64,000 nt of DNA from Pleomorphomonas oryzae DSM 16300 (lineage in GTDB: Bacteria; Pseudomonadota; Alphaproteobacteria; Rhizobiales; Pleomorphomonadaceae). The notes below the pieces were generated by a model, which saw nothing but the letters and a program-made list of their open reading frames with translations, was not told the origin of the DNA and did not search any database. Below are positions 1 to 9,334 of the stretch, in pieces (within the stretch, counting starts at the first letter, position 1; each line of letters begins with the position of its first letter). Location: contig NZ_AUHB01000009.1 of assembly GCF_000422965.1 (NCBI RefSeq), forward strand, positions 1 through 64,000. The letters run 5' to 3'. The position numbers and the translations under genes were made by a program.

Positions 1-360
1 GGCCTGGTGCTGCCGGAGCTCAAGGGCAAGCTCGATGGCGTCGCCATCCGCGTGCCGACCCCCAACGTCTCGGTCGTCGACCTGGTGTTCAACGCCAAGC
101 GCGCCACCTCGGTCGCCGAGATCAACGAGGCCATCAAGGCTGCCGCCACCAACGGCCCGCTGAAGGGCATCCTCGGCTACACCGATCAGCCGAACGTGTC
201 GTCGGACTTCAACCACGACCCGCATTCGTCGATCTTCCACCTCGACCAGACCAAGGTCATGAACGGCACGCTCGTCCGTATCCTCTCCTGGTACGACAAC
301 GAGTGGGGCTTCTCCAACCGCATGGCCGACACCGCCGTCGCCATCGCCAAGACCATCTGA
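1..360 (+). CDS. gap: Glyceraldehyde-3-phosphate dehydrogenase, C-terminal part (5' truncated by window)
   Basis: This is the glycolytic enzyme that oxidises glyceraldehyde-3-phosphate to 1,3-bisphosphoglycerate with NAD. Only the last 119 codons are present, in frame 1 from the first base of the window. The text matches the C-terminal catalytic domain: [13 protein letters not shown] near the start, the loop with [11 protein letters not shown], and the family's closing [13 protein letters not shown]. The catalytic cysteine and the Rossmann NAD domain lie upstream, outside the window. It is followed by a strong terminator and then by pyk on the same strand, a lower-glycolysis arrangement. Family identity is certain; I cannot tell which gap paralogue this is or whether it uses NAD or NADP. 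Confidence 0.96.
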   Translation, partial: GLVLPELKGKLDGVAIRVPTPNVSVVDLVFNAKRATSVAEINEAIKAAATNGPLKGILGYTDQPNVSSDFNHDPHSSIFHLDQTKVMNGTLVRILSWYDNEWGFSNRMADTAVAIAKTI

Positions 361-384
361 GATCGAACGATCCGCAAACTTTGG

Positions 385-417
385 AACCCCGCCCCACAAA
401 GGCGGGGTTCTTTTTCT
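385..417 (+). terminator. Rho-independent terminator of gap
   Basis: A perfect 9-bp GC-rich stem (385-393 with 401-409) with a 7-nt loop is followed by CTTTTTCT. It lies 25 bases after the gap stop codon, so pyk is probably transcribed from its own promoter in the 418-587 interval. Confidence 0.93.
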
Positions 418-587
418 CAGCCGGGAGTTGTTCGCGGGGCTGCCTTGCAGTACCGCGACGGAAGCGGCACTTCCCCTCCCCGCGGCCTTGTGTGTATACG
501 AAGGCAGCGCTGGCGAGGAGTTTCCCTTAGGGTCAAACCCAAAGGGATTCCAGCCGGACGATGGTCGACAGACGTCAAGGAGCAGAC

Positions 588-2051
588 ATGAGCGCGCCGG
601 CATCCTCGCGAACGGGCAGCAACCCCAAGATCCGCCGGCGCCAGACCAAGGTGGTCGCCACCCTCGGTCCGGCCTCCAGTACAATCGAGGTGATCCGCGA
701 ACTGGTGGCAGCGGGCGCCGACGTCTTCCGGCTCAATTTCAGCCACGGCGCCCATGACGAGCATCGCGCCCGCTTCGACTTGCTGCGGCAGGTGGAAACC
801 GAGACCGGCCGGCCGATCGCCGTGATGGCCGATCTGCAAGGCCCGAAGCTGCGCATTTCGACTTTTGCCAACGGCTCGATCGATCTCGTCGAAGGACAGA
901 CTTTCCGTCTCGACCTCTCCACCGAACCCGGCGACACGACTCGCGTCGGTCTGCCGCATCCGGAAATCTTCGCCGCGCTCAAGCCGAACACGGACGTGCT
1001 TTTGGATGACGGTCGTGTCCGCTTGCATGTCGAGAGCTGCGCCAACGATCACGCCATCACCACCGTGGTCAGTGGCCGCGCCCTCTCCAACCGCAAGGGC
1101 GTCAACGTACCGGACGTGGTGCTCCCCCTCTCGGCACTGACCGCCAAGGACCGGAAAGACCTCACCTTTGCGCTGAAACTCGGTGTGGACTGGATCGCTC
1201 TGTCCTTCGTCCAGCGGCCGGAGGACCTCATCGAAGCGCGCGGATTGATCGGCGACCGGGCGGGGCTGCTCGCCAAGATCGAAAAGCCGCAGGCCATCGA
1301 CGCCCTGAGCGCCATTATTGAGCTTGCCGACGGCGTCATGGTGGCGCGTGGCGATCTCGGCGTCGAGATGCGCCCGGAAGACGTGCCGACACTGCAGAAG
1401 CGCATCGTCCGCGAGGCACGCCAGGCCGGCAAACCGGTGATTGTCGCGACCCAGATGCTGGAGTCGATGATTACCAGCCCGGCACCGACCCGTGCCGAGG
1501 CGTCCGACGTTGCCACCGCGGTGTTCGATGGCGCCGACGCGGTGATGCTATCGGCCGAAACGGCTGCCGGCGCCTATCCGGTCGCCGCCGTTGCGATCAT
1601 GGACAGCATCGCCCAGCGTGTCGAGCACGATCCGCTCTACCGCCAGATCATTGAAGCGCAGCGCCTGCCTTTCGGCGCCGAGACCTCATCGGACGCCATC
1701 ACCCATGCCGCCAACCAGATCGCCAGTGCCCTGGATGCCAAGGCGATCGTCACCTACACCGCCACCGGCTCGACCACGCTGCGCGTGACCCGCGAGCGAC
1801 CGGGCGTGCCCGTGCTGTGCGTGACGCCGGATCTCATCAAGACGCGCAAGCTGATGCTCGCCTATGGCGTGCTGGTCATTCCGAGCCAGCCGTTCCGACG
1901 GTTCCAGGACAAGGTGAACACCGGTGTTGCGCTCGCCACCGACCTCGGCATTGCCAAGTTCGGAGACACGTTGGTGGTAACAGCCGGTGAAGGCGTGCCG
2001 GGTTCGACCAATGTGCTGCGTATCGTCTCGGTCGGCGAAGCGGCCTTCTAG
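588..2051 (+). CDS. pyk: Pyruvate kinase
   Basis: It converts phosphoenolpyruvate and ADP to pyruvate and ATP, the last step of glycolysis, in the cytoplasm. The protein has 487 residues, normal for the family. Visible landmarks are RLNFSHG (about 48-54) at the start of the barrel, the catalytic lysine in AKIEKP (about 229-234), the MVARGDLGVEM signature (251-261) and MLSAETA (320-326), followed by the C-terminal allosteric domain. I chose the ATG at 588 because AAGGAG sits seven bases upstream; an ATG at 561 in the same frame would add nine residues but has no comparable ribosome site. It follows gap and precedes the focA-pfl genes, so pyruvate production sits beside pyruvate cleavage. Confidence 0.97.
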   Translation: MSAPASSRTGSNPKIRRRQTKVVATLGPASSTIEVIRELVAAGADVFRLNFSHGAHDEHRARFDLLRQVETETGRPIAVMADLQGPKLRISTFANGSIDLVEGQTFRLDLSTEPGDTTRVGLPHPEIFAALKPNTDVLLDDGRVRLHVESCANDHAITTVVSGRALSNRKGVNVPDVVLPLSALTAKDRKDLTFALKLGVDWIALSFVQRPEDLIEARGLIGDRAGLLAKIEKPQAIDALSAIIELADGVMVARGDLGVEMRPEDVPTLQKRIVREARQAGKPVIVATQMLESMITSPAPTRAEASDVATAVFDGADAVMLSAETAAGAYPVAAVAIMDSIAQRVEHDPLYRQIIEAQRLPFGAETSSDAITHAANQIASALDAKAIVTYTATGSTTLRVTRERPGVPVLCVTPDLIKTRKLMLAYGVLVIPSQPFRRFQDKVNTGVALATDLGIAKFGDTLVVTAGEGVPGSTNVLRIVSVGEAAF

Positions 2052-2094
2052 ACGAAGCGGCGCACGCGCCGGCAGTCGAACACATTCGGATGGG

Positions 2095-2136
2095 CGCCCG
2101 CGTTCTCCTTTTGAGGAAACGCGGGTGCATTTTGTC
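2095..2136 (+). terminator. Probable terminator of pyk
   Basis: An 8-bp stem CCCGCGTT/AACGCGGG (2097-2104 with 2118-2125) encloses a loop that itself can pair CTCC with GGA. It is followed by TGCATTTTG, a modest U-tract. It lies about 45 bases after the pyk stop. Confidence 0.65.
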
Positions 2137-2273
2137 GTCGGCCTATTGAAGCCCATGGTTTGGTAGCCGGAGATCGTCCACCTCGCCGAAACCTGCGTAA
2201 TTCTCTCCTCTTTACATTTGCACACCGGCCGGTATCGCTGGCGCCGAACTAAGTTGAACCGGAGATACCCCAA

Positions 2274-3185
2274 ATGGCAGACAATGTGCCTGGGCAGGCT
2301 AATACCATCCTCGGGCTCGATGCCTACGCGCCGGCCGAAATTCAGGACAAGGTCGAAAAGCTCGGCATCAAGAAGGCGCGCATGCCGGCGCTGGCCAGCT
2401 TGGCGCTGGCGGTCGTGGCAGGCGGATCGATCGGTCTCGGCGCGCTGTTCTTCGGCATCGTGCTGGCCGATCCCACGCTCGGCTTCGCTGCCCAGCGCCT
2501 GTTGGGCGGCCTCGTCTTCACACTGGGTCTCGCGCTGGTGATGATCGGCGGCGCCGAGCTGTTTACCGGCAACTGCCTGATCGTCATGGCCTGGGCCAAT
2601 CGTCAGCTCGGCACTGGCGAAGTGCTGCGCAATTGGTTGATCATCTGGATCGGCAACTTTATCGGCGCGCTCGGGCTCGTCTTCCTGGTCTACATGGCCC
2701 ACACGGCGGCGCTCAACAACGACGCCTTCGGCAACGGCCTGATCAAGCTGGCCGTCGGCAAGGTGGGGCCGGATGCGGTGACCATCTTCTTCAAGGGCGT
2801 GCTCTGCAACATTCTGGTCTGCCTCGCCGTCTGGCTCAGCTATGCCGGCCGCTCGGTGACCGACAAGCTGTTCGGCATGGTGCTGCCGGTGACCGCCTTC
2901 ATAGCCGCCGGCTTCGAGCATTGCGTCGCCAACATGTTCATCCTGCCCTACGCCTGGGTGCTGGTTCAGACCGGTCATGTTCCCGAGGGCGTCGACGTAT
3001 CGGTGCTGACCTTCGGCGCCATCATTCACAATCTCATCCCCGCCACGCTGGGCAATATCGCCGGAGGTGCCGGGTTTGTCGGCGGTATCTACTGGCTCGT
3101 CTATCGCAAGGCGCTGGGCGGATTGACGCCGCTACCGACCAAAGAACCGCGCCGAGTGCAGGGCAGATCTTCCCGTAACGGATAA
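2274..3185 (+). CDS. focA: Formate/nitrite transporter family channel (FocA-like)
   Basis: This is a pentameric inner-membrane channel of the FNT family, which passes formate (or nitrite or hydrosulfide). The 303-residue product has a cytoplasmic N-terminus with an amphipathic stretch (about 10-35), then six hydrophobic segments typical of the fold. Family landmarks include GGAELFTGNCLIV and a FEHCVANMF stretch corresponding to the FEHSIANM/FNT signature. GGAG lies nine bases before the ATG. The formate assignment rests on the neighbours: pflB and pflA follow on the same strand, the same pairing as focA-pflB in enterobacteria. Here a terminator and a 560-base gap separate focA from pflB, so the two need not be co-transcribed. 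Confidence 0.9.
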   Translation: MADNVPGQANTILGLDAYAPAEIQDKVEKLGIKKARMPALASLALAVVAGGSIGLGALFFGIVLADPTLGFAAQRLLGGLVFTLGLALVMIGGAELFTGNCLIVMAWANRQLGTGEVLRNWLIIWIGNFIGALGLVFLVYMAHTAALNNDAFGNGLIKLAVGKVGPDAVTIFFKGVLCNILVCLAVWLSYAGRSVTDKLFGMVLPVTAFIAAGFEHCVANMFILPYAWVLVQTGHVPEGVDVSVLTFGAIIHNLIPATLGNIAGGAGFVGGIYWLVYRKALGGLTPLPTKEPRRVQGRSSRNG

Positions 3186-3280
3186 CCGTTTGGAATTGTT
3201 CAGCCGATGGGCGCTGCATCACGCGCAAGGCAGCTCCGCACCCTCGCATGGCTAAGGCGAAGTCTCCCACGCGATCGACA

Positions 3281-3306
3281 GGGCCCCGTCGGGGCCCTTC
3301 TCTTTT
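3281..3306 (+). terminator. Rho-independent terminator of focA
   Basis: GGGCCCC (3281-3287), a GTC loop and GGGGCCC (3291-3297) are followed by TTCTCTTTT. It lies about 95 bases after the focA stop and separates focA from pflB transcription. Confidence 0.88.
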
Positions 3307-3745
3307 AGGTTGTCTTAAATTGGACGACAAAACGTCGCGCCCAATAGCCTCCATGCAGTTGCGAGGCAGCTGCACTGGCCTAAAATTGGCTGTTTTCCTT
3401 CATGTTTTTAAAAGTCGCACTATTTGGCGATTTTCTAAAAGGTTTCAGTTTCTCCGCCGCTTTTGACTGGCATGATACCCACCTTCGACGCGTGTCGCCG
3501 GTCTGCAATCAAAAGCTGCATGCATATCCGGATGGGCTGCCCCACGAGCGGCGCACGACCTACGACGAAGGTCGACAATAGCGCAAGATTACTTACTTAA
3601 CTTCTGAACTCATATATTACATGAAGGGTGCGAAGCACTTGCAAATCAGTCTGATTTCGCAGGATTACGTAAGGGATTTATGTTATACGTCCTCGGACGC
3701 ATAACTTTCCGGCCATCGAGCTGGCGACAAAACTGGAGAGAAGCC
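3307..3745 (+). other. Long AT-richer upstream region of pflB
   Basis: About 440 bases without a convincing gene lie between the focA terminator and pflB. The sequence is clearly richer in A and T than the neighbouring genes, and it holds a perfect odd palindrome at 3643-3657 and a weak FNR-like site (TTGAC-TGGC-ATGAT, 3463-3476, poor second half). It probably carries the oxygen-responsive promoter of pflBA. I could not fix -35/-10 boxes with confidence. Confidence 0.5.
3643..3657. promoter_or_regulatory. Perfect palindrome in the pflB upstream region (candidate operator)
   Basis: AAATCAG-T-CTGATTT is a perfect 7-bp inverted repeat around a single base, 89 bases before the pflB start codon. 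The length and position suit a dimeric regulator. It does not match the FNR consensus (TTGAT-N4-ATCAA), so the binding protein is unknown. Confidence 0.4.
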
Positions 3746-6031
3746 ATGAACGTCTATGCGCGCGAACCGTTCGATACGATCGATACGGAGCTGACCGCCA
3801 AGGCTCCCTGGCGCGGTTTTCTCCCGGGCACCTGGACCCGTGAGATCGACGTCCGCAGCTTCATCATCGCCAACGTCACACCCTTCGAGGGCGACGCCGG
3901 TTTCCTTGCCGGCATCACGCCCCGCACCGCCGATCTCTGGGAGAAGCTGAAGCTTCAGCTCAAGGCGGAGCGCGACAAGGGCGGCGTGCTGGATGTCGAC
4001 GTTTCCACCCCCTCCTCCATCACCTCGCACAAGGCCGGCTACATCGCCGAGGACCTCGAGCAGATCGTCGGCCTGCAGACCGATGCGCCGCTGAAGCGCG
4101 CCATCATGCCGTTCGGCGGCTACCGCATGGTCAAGAATGGTCTGGAGGCCTACGGCTTCAAGGCCGACACCTCGCTCGACAAGGTGTTCCCCAAGCTGCG
4201 CAAGACCCACAATGACGCGGTCTTCGATGTCTACACCCCCGAAATGCTCGCCTGCCGCAAGTCTGGCATCATCACCGGCCTGCCGGATGCCTATGGTCGC
4301 GGCCGCATCATCGGCGACTATCGCCGGGTTGCCCTCTACGGCGTCAACCGCCTGATCGAGGACAAGCAGGCCCAGCAGGCCAGCTTCGATCTTGCCACCA
4401 TTGACGAGAACGTGCTGCGCGCCCGTGAAGAGACGGCCGAGCAGATCAAGGCGCTGAAGGAACTCGTCAAGCTTGGCGAGATCTACGGCTTCGACCTCAC
4501 CCGTCCGGCCACCAACGCTCGCGAGGCAGTGCAGTGGACCTATCTTGCCTATCTCGCCGCGGTGAAGGAAGCCAACGGCGCCGCCATGTCGCTTGGCCGC
4601 GTGTCCAGCTTCCTCGACATCTTCATTCAGCGCGACATCGAAGAAGGTGAGATCAACGAAGCCGAGGCGCAGGAGCTGTTCGATCACTTCGTGATGAAGC
4701 TCCGCATCATCCGCTTCCTGAGGACCCCGGAATACGACCAGCTGTTCTCCGGCGACCCGACCTGGGTGACCGAGTCGATCGGCGGCATGGCCATCGATGG
4801 TCGTCCGCTGGTGACCAAGTCGTCCTTCCGCATGCTGAACACGCTGAACACCCTGGGGCCGGCTCCCGAGCCGAACCTCACCGTTCTGTGGTCCGAGCAT
4901 CTGCCGAAGGGCTTCCGCGACTTCTGCGCCGAGACGTCCATCAGGACTTCGTCGATCCAGTATGAGAACGACGACCTGATGCGCCCCTACTGGGGCGACG
5001 ACTACGGCATCGCCTGCTGCGTCTCCGCCATGCGCATCGGCAAGCAGATGCAGTTCTTCGGCGCCCGCGCCAACCTCGCCAAGACGCTGCTCTACGCCAT
5101 CAACGGTGGCCGCGACGAGAAGAGCGGTGCCCAGGTCGGTCCTGCCCTCGCTCCGGTGGTCGGCGATTACCTCGATTACGAGGACGTCAAGACGAGGTTC
5201 ATTCCGATGATGGAGTGGCTCGCCCGCGTCTATGTCAACGCCCTCAACTCCATCCACTACATGCACGACAAGTACATGTACGAGCGGATCGAGATGGCGC
5301 TGCATGATCGCGACATCCTCAGGACCATGGCCTGCGGTATCGCCGGCCTGTCGGTTGCCGCCGACAGCCTCAGCGCCATCAAGTACGCCAAGGTGAAGAT
5401 CATCCGCGACGAGCGGGGCCTTGCCACCGACTTCGAGATCGAGGGCGATTATCCGGCCTTCGGCAACAACGACGACCGGGTCGACGACATCGCCGTCTGG
5501 CTGACCGAAACGTTCATGGGCTGCATCCGCAAGCACAAGACCTATCGCAACGCCATGCCGACGCAGTCGATCCTGACGATCACCTCCAACGTCGTCTACG
5601 GCAAGAAGACCGGCAATACGCCTGACGGCCGCAAGGCCGGCCAGCCCTTCGCACCGGGCGCCAACCCGATGCACGGCCGCGACAAGAACGGCGCCGTCGC
5701 TTCCATGGCGTCGGTGGCCAAGCTCCCCTACGCCCATGCTCAGGATGGCATCAGCTACACCTTCTCGATCGTGCCGTCGGCTCTCGGCTCGACGAGCGAG
5801 GATCGGGTGAACAACCTCGACAACCTGCTCAGCGGCTACTTCCTGCAGGGCGGTCACCACATCAACGTCAACGTGTTCGATCGCGAGACGCTGGTCGACG
5901 CCATGGAGCATCCCGAGCTCTACCCGCAGCTGACCATCCGCGTGTCGGGTTACGCGGTGAACTTCATCAAGCTGACGCGCGAGCAGCAGCTCGATGTCAT
6001 CAGCCGGACCTTCCATGGCGCATCAAACTAA
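3746..6031 (+). CDS. pflB: Pyruvate formate-lyase (formate C-acetyltransferase)
   Basis: It splits pyruvate and CoA into acetyl-CoA and formate without oxygen, using a glycyl radical. The 761-residue protein is almost exactly the length of the Escherichia coli enzyme. The catalytic cysteine pair is visible in GIACCVSAM (C424, C425), and the radical glycine is G735 in RVSGYAVNF near the C-terminus, so all the essential residues are present. I used the ATG at 3746, preceded by GGAGAG; an upstream ATG at 3680 would add 22 residues with no family similarity. The activating enzyme overlaps its 3' end, so the two are translated together. Such enzymes are oxygen-sensitive and normally induced by anaerobiosis; they are uncommon in Hyphomicrobiales. 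Confidence 0.97.
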   Translation: MNVYAREPFDTIDTELTAKAPWRGFLPGTWTREIDVRSFIIANVTPFEGDAGFLAGITPRTADLWEKLKLQLKAERDKGGVLDVDVSTPSSITSHKAGYIAEDLEQIVGLQTDAPLKRAIMPFGGYRMVKNGLEAYGFKADTSLDKVFPKLRKTHNDAVFDVYTPEMLACRKSGIITGLPDAYGRGRIIGDYRRVALYGVNRLIEDKQAQQASFDLATIDENVLRAREETAEQIKALKELVKLGEIYGFDLTRPATNAREAVQWTYLAYLAAVKEANGAAMSLGRVSSFLDIFIQRDIEEGEINEAEAQELFDHFVMKLRIIRFLRTPEYDQLFSGDPTWVTESIGGMAIDGRPLVTKSSFRMLNTLNTLGPAPEPNLTVLWSEHLPKGFRDFCAETSIRTSSIQYENDDLMRPYWGDDYGIACCVSAMRIGKQMQFFGARANLAKTLLYAINGGRDEKSGAQVGPALAPVVGDYLDYEDVKTRFIPMMEWLARVYVNALNSIHYMHDKYMYERIEMALHDRDILRTMACGIAGLSVAADSLSAIKYAKVKIIRDERGLATDFEIEGDYPAFGNNDDRVDDIAVWLTETFMGCIRKHKTYRNAMPTQSILTITSNVVYGKKTGNTPDGRKAGQPFAPGANPMHGRDKNGAVASMASVAKLPYAHAQDGISYTFSIVPSALGSTSEDRVNNLDNLLSGYFLQGGHHINVNVFDRETLVDAMEHPELYPQLTIRVSGYAVNFIKLTREQQLDVISRTFHGASN

Positions 6032-6842
6032 CCTTCTCGACTTCCGGGACGCCCATGGTGGCGCCCCGGGCGTCCACGCCGACGGCGGACATGCCCAGCC
6101 TGCCCGCCGCCCCGTCGCCCACGGCTTCGTTCATTCGAAGGAAGCCGGCGGCGCCGTCGATGGCCCAGGCATCCGCTACGTGCTGTTCGTCTCCGGCTGC
6201 CCGCTGCGCTGCCTCTACTGCCACAACCCCGACACCTGGCACATGCGCAAAGGCAAGGAGACCTCGGTGGGCGAGATCGTTGCCGAGATGGCCAGCTATT
6301 CCAACTTCCTGAAGCGCGCCAAGGGCGGCATCACCATTACTGGCGGCGAACCGCTCACCCAGGTTGAGTTCACCGCCGAAATCTTCCATGCCGCCAAGGC
6401 AATGGGCCTTCACACCGCGCTCGACACGTCCGGCTTCCTCGGCAAGCGCGTCACCGACGAGATGCTCGAAGACATCGACCTCGTGCTGCTCGACATCAAG
6501 GCCTTCACCGAGGAAACCTATTTCGAGGTGACCGGCGCCCAGCTGCAGCCGACGCTCGACTTTGCCCGCCGCCTGTCGGCCAAGGGCAAGAAGATCTGGT
6601 TGCGCTATGTGCTGGTGCCGGGCCTGACCGACAAACTGGACGAAATCGAGGGTCTCGCTGCCTTCGCTGCCGAACTTGGCGTTGTGGAACGCGTCGACGT
6701 ACTGCCCTTCCACAAGCTCGGTGAGTTCAAGTGGAAGGAATGCGGTCGCGATTACAAGCTGGCCGACACCGAGCCGCCGTCGGGCGAACTGGTCGAGCAG
6801 GTGCGCTCGATCTTCCGCAGCCACGGCCTGAAGGCCGGTTGA
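6015..6842 (+). CDS. pflA: Pyruvate formate-lyase activating enzyme (radical SAM)
   Basis: A radical S-adenosylmethionine enzyme that installs the glycyl radical on PflB. Its 4Fe-4S cluster motif CxxxCxxC is C62, C66 and C69 in [12 protein letters not shown], and the SAM-binding GGEP follows at 110-113. The reading frame overlaps the end of pflB by 17 bases from the ATG at 6015; an ATG at 5994 would give seven more residues. Neither has a strong ribosome site, so translational coupling to pflB is likely. Compared with E. coli PflA (about 20 residues before VDGPGIR) this protein has about 30 extra N-terminal residues rich in His, Gly, Ala and Pro, with no in-frame ATG or GTG closer to the conserved region. 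Confidence 0.93.
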   Translation: MAHQTNLLDFRDAHGGAPGVHADGGHAQPARRPVAHGFVHSKEAGGAVDGPGIRYVLFVSGCPLRCLYCHNPDTWHMRKGKETSVGEIVAEMASYSNFLKRAKGGITITGGEPLTQVEFTAEIFHAAKAMGLHTALDTSGFLGKRVTDEMLEDIDLVLLDIKAFTEETYFEVTGAQLQPTLDFARRLSAKGKKIWLRYVLVPGLTDKLDEIEGLAAFAAELGVVERVDVLPFHKLGEFKWKECGRDYKLADTEPPSGELVEQVRSIFRSHGLKAG

Positions 6843-6872
6843 TCGGCGATCGACCGACCGCTGGAAAAAGCC

Positions 6873-6903
6873 GGGGGCGCCGAAGCGCCCCCTTTTCGTT
6901 TTC
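6873..6903. terminator. Terminator between convergent pflA and the EF-G-like gene
   Basis: A perfect 8-bp stem GGGGGCGC/GCGCCCCC (6873-6880 with 6885-6892) has a CGAA loop and is followed by TTTTCGTTTTC on the plus strand. On the minus strand the stem is followed by GGCTTTTTCC, so it can serve both convergent genes. Confidence 0.88.
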
Positions 6904-6917
6904 ACTTTCAGACAAGT

Positions 6918-8990
6918 TCAGGCGGCGGCGAGTTCGCCCTTGCGCTTCTCGACCACCTTCTGAGCCACCGGACCGGTGATCTCCTGAAGATGATCGAACG
7001 TAGCCTCGAAGGTACCGACGCCGGCGGTCGCCGACCGCAGCTCGACGATCAGCATGCCCATCTCCGCCTGCGGGATCAGCGCCTCGGTCACATCCCAGCC
7101 TTGCCAGCCTTCGCGTCCGTCGAAGCCGAGCAGCTGACCACGCCGGCCGGTGACGATCTGGTTGATGCGGGCGGTGAACTCGCTCGGTCCGTAGAACTTC
7201 ACCTTGAGGATCGGCTCCAGCAGCACGGGTGAGCACTGCGGCAGTCCCTCGCGCATGCCGATGCCGGCCGCCGTCTTGAAGGCCATATCCGAACTGTCGA
7301 CAGGATGGAACGAACCGTCGGACAGCGTCACCTTGACGTCGACAAGCGGGAAGCCGAGAGCACCGCGTTTCAGGCTGTCGACGACACCTTCCTCGATGGC
7401 CGGGAAAAAGTTCTTCGGTACGGCGCCACCGGTCACCACCTCGGCGAAGGTGAAGCCCTTGCCGCGCTCTTGCGGCTCGATGGTCAGCACGCAGTCGCCG
7501 AACTGGCCGTGGCCACCCGACTGCTTCTTGTGCCGGCCGCGCACCGTCGTCGACGACTTGATCGTCTCCCGATAGGGAATGATCGGATCGCGTGTGACCA
7601 CGGCGACGCCGAACCGGCTTTGCAGGCGTTCGAGCTGGACACGGAGGTGCATTTCCCCCTGCCCTTCGATACGCGTCTCTGCCGTATCGGCATCCTGGAT
7701 AACCACCAGCGACGGATCTTCCTCGGCCAGGCGGCTCAACGCCGTCGATAGCTTGACGTCGTCCTTGGCTTCCTTTGGCGCCACCACCATCGAGATCACC
7801 GGTGGCGGCGGGACGAGCGGCGCCAGCTCCTTGGGCGCTGCCTTGGCAGACGTCAGCGTGGAGCCGGTTTCGGCGGGATCGACCTTTCCGATACCAACCA
7901 CCGCGCCGGCAGTCGCTTCGGATATCTTGGTCGGCGTTCCCGTCCCAAGCGCATAGAGCCCCGACACACGACCGACGGTGCCATCGGCACCGGTGAGGGC
8001 CAAACCGTCGGTCAGCTTACCGGAGAGCACGCGAACGATGGACAGCTTGCCAGCATGCGAGGTCTGGACGGTCTTGGCCACCTGAACGATGGCGTCTGCG
8101 CCGGCCGTAAGTCCCAGACGGGCGCGCGTGTCCTCTATGCCGGCCGCATCGTGACGCAGCGCCTTCAGAAGACGGGTGATGCCGTTGCCGCGCTCGGCCG
8201 ATCCAATGAATACCGGCGTGATCAGACCAGAGCGCATCTCCTTGCGTAGGTCCTGGAAAATCTGGCTGCGGTCGGGGGCGACATCCGACAGAAGCTCTTC
8301 CATCAGGTCGTCGTCATAATCGGCAAGGCGCTCCAGCATTTCGTAGCGGGCGGCCAACTCGTCAGCCTGATGATCTGTTGGAATGGGGACTTCCTGGCTT
8401 TCGGCGTGTTCGCGGTAGACCAGAGCGCGCTCCAGCGCCAGCTCGATGGTACCAATGGTGATGCCGTCCTTCCAGATCGGTATCTGGCGCAGCACGAGCG
8501 GCGTCGTCGACGCCGACTGCATCAGCTTCAGCGTATCGCGAAGCGTCGCGTCTGCCTTGTCGATCTTGTTGACGAACAGCACATGCGGAACGCCCGCCGC
8601 TTCGAGCTGCCTCAGCACCAATTGCAGCGCCGGGATTTTCTTTTCGTCGGCCTCGCAGACGACGACGGCCACGTCGGCGACCGCAAGCACGGGCTGCATC
8701 TCGAAAGCGAATTCAACAAACCCTGGGCAGTCGAGGAAGGTGTAGCGGTCGCCGAGAAATTCAGCGTCGGCGGCGTTGAGGTCGATGCCCATGCCATGGG
8801 CGCGGGCTTCCTTGGAACGGTCGCCGACACTTGTCCCCGCTGCGACGTTGCCGGCTTTTGGAATTGCCCCCGTTCGTTCGAGGATTGCCTCGAGAAGCGT
8901 CGTCTTACCGCTGCCGTGAGGCCCCACGATGGCAACGCAACGGGGGCCGGCTGCTCTGCCGCTGGTGGATGTTCCGGTGTGTTCTGACAT
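6918..8990 (-). CDS. Elongation factor G-like GTPase (EF-G paralogue of unknown function)
   Basis: A 690-residue translation-factor GTPase with EF-G domain order: a GTPase domain with P-loop GPHGSGKT (23-30) and NKID (141-144), then domains II to V with YRETI and GRRGQLLGFDGREGWQ. It differs from true EF-G. The catalytic G3 motif DTPGHVDF reads DCPGFVEF (87-94), so the histidine that activates hydrolysis is phenylalanine, and the switch-I RERGITI stretch is not recognisable. It is also not beside rpsL/rpsG/tuf, as the housekeeping fusA usually is. Annotated relatives are called 'elongation factor G-like protein'; their role is not established to my knowledge. GGAGG lies six bases before the ATG. 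It converges on pflA. Confidence 0.85.
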   Translation of the reverse strand: MSEHTGTSTSGRAAGPRCVAIVGPHGSGKTTLLEAILERTGAIPKAGNVAAGTSVGDRSKEARAHGMGIDLNAADAEFLGDRYTFLDCPGFVEFAFEMQPVLAVADVAVVVCEADEKKIPALQLVLRQLEAAGVPHVLFVNKIDKADATLRDTLKLMQSASTTPLVLRQIPIWKDGITIGTIELALERALVYREHAESQEVPIPTDHQADELAARYEMLERLADYDDDLMEELLSDVAPDRSQIFQDLRKEMRSGLITPVFIGSAERGNGITRLLKALRHDAAGIEDTRARLGLTAGADAIVQVAKTVQTSHAGKLSIVRVLSGKLTDGLALTGADGTVGRVSGLYALGTGTPTKISEATAGAVVGIGKVDPAETGSTLTSAKAAPKELAPLVPPPPVISMVVAPKEAKDDVKLSTALSRLAEEDPSLVVIQDADTAETRIEGQGEMHLRVQLERLQSRFGVAVVTRDPIIPYRETIKSSTTVRGRHKKQSGGHGQFGDCVLTIEPQERGKGFTFAEVVTGGAVPKNFFPAIEEGVVDSLKRGALGFPLVDVKVTLSDGSFHPVDSSDMAFKTAAGIGMREGLPQCSPVLLEPILKVKFYGPSEFTARINQIVTGRRGQLLGFDGREGWQGWDVTEALIPQAEMGMLIVELRSATAGVGTFEATFDHLQEITGPVAQKVVEKRKGELAAA

Positions 8991-9036
8991 GGCTGACCTC
9001 CACAGATGTTTCCGTTATGTTCTCGCCTGTCCAATT

Positions 9037-9104
9037 CCGCAGCCCCCGATTTTCGGGACTGCGGATCACTTATCCTGAGATCGGGCATCCCTCCTCGGAT
9101 GCCC
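9037..9104 (-). promoter_or_regulatory. Two tandem stem-loops upstream of the EF-G-like gene
   Basis: The first hairpin is GGGCATCC/GGATGCCC (9083-9090 with 9097-9104, 6-nt loop). The second pairs CCGCAG with CTGCGG (9037-9042 with 9059-9064), with an inner CCCGA/TCGGG stem. They sit 47 to 114 bases before the start codon on the minus strand. They may be a structured mRNA leader or a distal end for the upstream sugar operon; no U-tract is seen. Confidence 0.4.
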
Positions 9105-9334
9105 CGACAAGGCGAGAATGTCCCTGTTTTCAAGGCTTGGCAATACGGGCAAACAGCCGCCGGCCACGAACCCGACTAAGGGATGAAGGCATCCCGACGG
9201 TCGAGATTGCGAGGTCGCACGCGTCGTGGGGGCAATACCAGACGCGGGACGCCGACCCGTTATGTCGCCATCCCGCGCCGCTGGAGCCGTCATTCGCTTC
9301 TGGAGGAACCGAAGCGAACGCCGGGATGAGCTTG

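Noticed and set aside
1686-3029. Minus-strand open frame of 447 codons
   Set aside because: It crosses the end of pyk, the intergenic region and most of focA; its composition is that of an antisense frame.
3463-3476. FNR-like box upstream of pflB
   Set aside because: TTGAC-TGGC-ATGAT matches only the first half-site; the second half differs at key positions.
3683-6016. Minus-strand open frame of 777 codons
   Set aside because: It lies wholly opposite pflB, has no family similarity and arises from the high GC content; the plus strand encodes an intact enzyme.
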